The position numbers and the translations under genes were made by a program. A stretch of 64,000 nt of DNA from Prunella strophiata (lineage: Eukaryota; Chordata; Aves; Passeriformes; Prunellidae), in NCBI GenBank assembly GCA_036583965.1, contig JAZBQD010000027.1, forward strand, positions 2,560,687-2,624,686, read 5' to 3'. The stretch's first letter is position 1. Every line of letters begins with the position of its first letter. The notes beneath the pieces were generated by a model. That model searched no databases and was not told where the DNA came from. It was given only the letters and a program-made list of their open reading frames with translations. Positions 63,466 to 64,000 of the stretch are shown here, in pieces.

Positions 63466-64000
63466 GTAGGAACTCTGCTCAGCCAGGGCTTCTGTTGGGC
63501 AGGGGGTGGCAGTGGCTCTTGCCAAGGGGTCGTGGTCCCATCAGGGATGGCTGCACAGGGGACAGGGGGCATGGACTGTTCCAGACATGGCAAACACTGA
63601 AGGAGGGCCAGGGTCCTCCCAGGGAGCTCAGTCAGGAGCTAAAGGAGGTGGGACAGAGGTGGGGCTGAGCACCAACAGCCACCTACCTGCAAGGGCCCCA
63701 TCCAGGAGACAAGGTCCATCCAGGAGAAAAACAGGGGCCCAAGATCCATCCAAAGTGCAAGGAGGAGGCTGAGGTCCATCCAGGAGACCTGGCTGACCTC
63801 AAGAGCAGCATCCTCCCCCATAGCTCAGCTCTGGATGTAGTTGGGGGTCCCAGCTGAGGCTCCTCAGGGACATGAAGGCTCATTAGTGCACTCACACATC
63901 TTGAGGGCTTTGCAGCCTGACTTTGGGATGGCTCAGGGCTGCTGTGTCCAAGGGGATGTCCCTCATGGCCCCAGTCCAGGTGGGATGGGGTGGCTACCCA
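63466..64000 (+). other. KANK4: KANK4 intron (to window edge)
   Basis: The next ankyrin exon is not seen before the window ends. A degenerate repeat of GTCCATCCAGGAGA occurs about four times between 63690 and 63790. Confidence 0.7.

Overview
This window is vertebrate nuclear DNA, almost certainly from a bird and plausibly a songbird. It holds intron-rich genes, about ten CR1 LINE fragments ending in the avian 3' signature, a complete solo LTR, CpG-rich promoter DNA and GC-rich minisatellites. I read the three genes by matching exon translations to families I know and placing GT/AG splice sites by eye. No species can be named from sequence alone.

Layout. (1) 1-19.9 kb, + strand: the 3' part of DOCK7. 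Sixteen exons encode the last ~683 residues, including the DHR-2 (DOCKER) exchange domain, and end at a TAA at 19790-19792. The introns carry a 25-bp tandem repeat abutting a splice acceptor, a 15-nt microexon, short perfect hairpins, CR1 pieces and a ~1.1 kb LTR. (2) 19.9-23.5 kb: AT-rich convergent 3' ends of DOCK7 and USP1. (3) 23.5-34.3 kb, - strand: the complete USP1 coding sequence in eight exons (784 residues), plus a predicted 5'UTR exon inside a CpG island at about 33.6-34.95 kb. (4) 35-56.5 kb: no convincing protein-coding exon. It holds CR1 copies, a second LTR-like block, several CpG-rich patches and a 28-copy minisatellite; it probably contains the distal promoter and first intron(s) of the next gene. 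(5) 56.5-64 kb, + strand: the 5' part of KANK4 (six coding exons, ~811 residues), cut by the window edge after the first ankyrin repeat.

The order DOCK7 - USP1 - KANK4, with USP1 convergent to DOCK7 and divergent from KANK4, matches human 1p31.3 (established knowledge). ANGPTL3, which lies inside a DOCK7 intron in mammals, is not seen here and probably lies upstream of the window. The three genes do not form a pathway: DOCK7 is a Rac/Cdc42 exchange factor, USP1 deubiquitinates PCNA and FANCD2/FANCI, and KANK4 is a talin-binding cortical adaptor.

I found no new multi-gene system. The more unusual signals are post-transcriptional or structural: a start-stop (AUG-UAG) uORF in the predicted USP1 leader, a Z-DNA-prone tract in its leader intron, a VNTR forming the branch-point zone of a DOCK7 intron, a conserved-looking microexon, two NAGNAG acceptors in KANK4, and a minisatellite that is open in several reading frames without being a gene.
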